Origin: Clostridia bacterium
Lineage (GTDB): Bacteria > UBA6262 > WVXT01 > JAUXBS01
DNA: 6,394 nucleotides
NCBI GenBank assembly: GCA_030619245.1
Contig: JAUXBS010000072.1
Coordinates: forward strand, 1-6,394
Direction of reading: 5' to 3'
Part shown: positions 5,397 to 6,394 of the stretch, in pieces
Layout: every line of letters begins with the position of its first letter
Position numbering within the stretch: position 1 is the stretch's first letter
Notes under the pieces: model-generated
Seen by the model: the letters and a program-made list of their open reading frames with translations, nothing else
What the model was told of the DNA's origin: nothing
Database searches by the model: none
Made by a program: the position numbers and the translations under genes

Positions 5397-5996
5397 TTAT
5401 AACAATTTCTTAATCTCATCCTCAAAGAAACTTCTGGGCCTGTATCCAACAACCTTTTTTACTATATTCCCCTTCCTGTCAATAATAAAGGCTGTCGGTA
5501 TACCTCTTATACCGCCATAACTGCTGACCGTCTGTTGACCGCCGAACACCATGGGATAATTTATCCCCATTTTTTTTGCGAAAGACCTTACCTTATCCTC
5601 TCCCCCTTTATCAAGGTTAACGCCTATCATCACAAAACCTTTATCCCTGTATTCACTGTACATCTTAACAAATTCAGGGATACCCATACGGCAGGGCCCG
5701 CACCACGTAGCCCAGAAATCCAGGATAATCACCTTTCCCGCATACTCTGAAAGGGTTAATTTACCGCCGCTAACTGTCTCCAGAGTAAAATCAGGGGCAT
5801 CCCCCCAGGAACCCCCTTTTCCCCCGGGCTTTTCAAGGGATTCTGATATTTTCTTCTCCAGTTCCTTTGTCCTCTGTTCAATCCTTTCTTCCTTGGTTAA
5901 CTCCGATTTATTTGCATTTTTTACCGAAGCATCCTTCCCCTTGCATGAAGAAAATAATACAATAAATCCCACTAACAGGCATAACAATTTTTTCAT
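5397..5996 (-). CDS. TlpA/ResA-like thiol-disulfide oxidoreductase lipoprotein
   Basis: This 199-residue protein is predicted to be anchored on the outer face of the inner membrane or in the outer membrane. The signal is MKK, a hydrophobic stretch, and lipobox FSSC with Cys18. Residues 20-62 are a charged linker that is probably helical around 34-55 (many Lys/Glu), ending in a Gly-rich hinge. The AhpC-TSA/Redoxin-type thioredoxin fold covers about 66-199: APDFTLE, DFWATWCGPC with active-site Cys99 and Cys102, and cis-proline Pro167 in GIPT. Such proteins usually reduce disulfides outside the cytoplasm, for example in cytochrome c maturation, but no cytochrome gene is visible. AGGGG (6003-6007) 6 bases upstream supports the ATG. 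It lies 33 bases after thioredoxin with no terminator between them, in the same operon. Confidence 0.93.
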   Translation of the reverse strand: MKKLLCLLVGFIVLFSSCKGKDASVKNANKSELTKEERIEQRTKELEKKISESLEKPGGKGGSWGDAPDFTLETVSGGKLTLSEYAGKVIILDFWATWCGPCRMGIPEFVKMYSEYRDKGFVMIGVNLDKGGEDKVRSFAKKMGINYPMVFGGQQTVSSYGGIRGIPTAFIIDRKGNIVKKVVGYRPRSFFEDEIKKLL

Positions 5997-6029
5997 CTTG
6001 TTCCCCTTCCCTGTAAACGGCTGGTTTTT

Positions 6030-6353
6030 TTATGCTGATAACAACTTCTCAACTTGTTCCTTCAACGACTCTTTTGACTGAGCGCCAATAAGAGAATTAA
6101 TCTCCTTGCCATTTTTAAAAAATTTTAAGGTTGGAATAGACATCACCCCGTTTGAACCCGCCGCTTCAGGACAATTATCAACGTTTACTTTCACTACCTT
6201 TAACTTGCCGTCATATTCATCGGCGATTTCTTTCACGACCGGCTCAATCATTTTGCAGGGCCCGCACCAGGTAGCCCCAAAATCAACCAGCACCGGTAAA
6301 TCAGACTTTAATACCTCCTGTTCAAAATTCGCATCCGTGGCTTCAATTTCCAT
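6030..6353 (-). CDS. trxA: Thioredoxin
   Basis: This complete 107-residue thioredoxin is the cytoplasmic dithiol reductant normally reduced by thioredoxin reductase, which is not in this window. The active site is Trp29-Cys30-Gly-Pro-Cys33-Lys34. The buried aspartate is Asp24, and the cis-proline Pro74 is in MSIPT. The length and the full fold match the family. Two deviations from E. coli Trx are visible. The residue before the Ala-Thr-Trp segment is Gly26, where E. coli has Trp28, and an extra Cys61 lies in the NCPEAAG segment. AAGGAGG (6361-6367) 7 bases upstream is an excellent ribosome binding site. It is the first visible gene of the operon with the TlpA-like lipoprotein and the permease. 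The remaining 27 bases to the right edge show no gene. Confidence 0.97.
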   Translation of the reverse strand: MEIEATDANFEQEVLKSDLPVLVDFGATWCGPCKMIEPVVKEIADEYDGKLKVVKVNVDNCPEAAGSNGVMSIPTLKFFKNGKEINSLIGAQSKESLKEQVEKLLSA

Positions 6354-6394
6354 CCTTATTCCTCCTTCTTCCTGTTTTTTTCTTTGCTAAAAAA

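Noticed and set aside
1..6394. CRISPR array, toxin-antitoxin pair, riboswitch or transposase
   Set aside because: No regularly spaced direct repeats, no recognisable small gene pair, no long structured leader matching a known riboswitch, and no transposase or integrase frame were found on either strand.

Overview
The window looks like chromosomal DNA from a low- to mid-GC Gram-negative-type bacterium. Three predicted exported proteins (two lipoproteins with lipobox cysteines and one protein with an AxA signal peptidase site), a TlpA-like redox lipoprotein and a PilZ-domain protein point to a diderm. The mixed gene content and unlinked single genes fit an uncultivated lineage such as Omnitrophota, Elusimicrobiota or another PVC-like group, but this placement is a guess from gene style, not from a marker gene. 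No transposase, integrase, CRISPR array, toxin or defence gene is visible.

Layout, left to right. Positions 1-352 (minus) hold the N-terminal part of an exported TPR-type protein that runs off the left edge. Positions 353-545 are AT-rich and essentially empty. Positions 543-698 (minus) encode an orphan Cys-containing C-terminal tail that is joined directly to the 5' half of a tRNA-Thr(GGT) gene, broken just 3' of its anticodon loop. This half gene is the last member of a minus-strand tRNA cluster, Tyr(GTA)-Gly(TCC)-Thr(GGT), driven by a near-consensus promoter at 931-959. In many bacteria this trio precedes tuf; here tuf is absent and the cluster is cut off inside tRNA-Thr. On the plus strand, 1181-3025 encodes a complete SGLT-like sodium/sugar symporter standing alone with its own promoter and Shine-Dalgarno. 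It ends at a 13-bp GC-rich palindrome and then a bidirectional terminator that also serves the convergent PilZ gene (3181-3507, minus). The PilZ gene appears to be transcribed as a leaderless mRNA.

From 6353 down to 3654 all genes are on the minus strand: thioredoxin, a TlpA/ResA-like thiol-disulfide lipoprotein, a 10-TM ArsP_2-type putative metal exporter, tRNA-Phe(GAA) with its own promoter, and a DUF192 lipoprotein. The first three are tightly spaced (33 and 7 bases) and probably form one operon. A cytoplasmic dithiol reductant, a periplasm-facing one and a metal-type permease suggest thiol redox linked to metal or metalloid handling, but this is inference.

The observations most worth checking are the truncated tRNA-Thr junction (deletion/rearrangement versus assembly misjoin), the orphan tail joined to it, the Ser-to-Cys change in the PilZ c-di-GMP motif together with the leaderless promoter, and the trx-tlpA-permease operon. 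I see no convincing new multi-gene system in this window.
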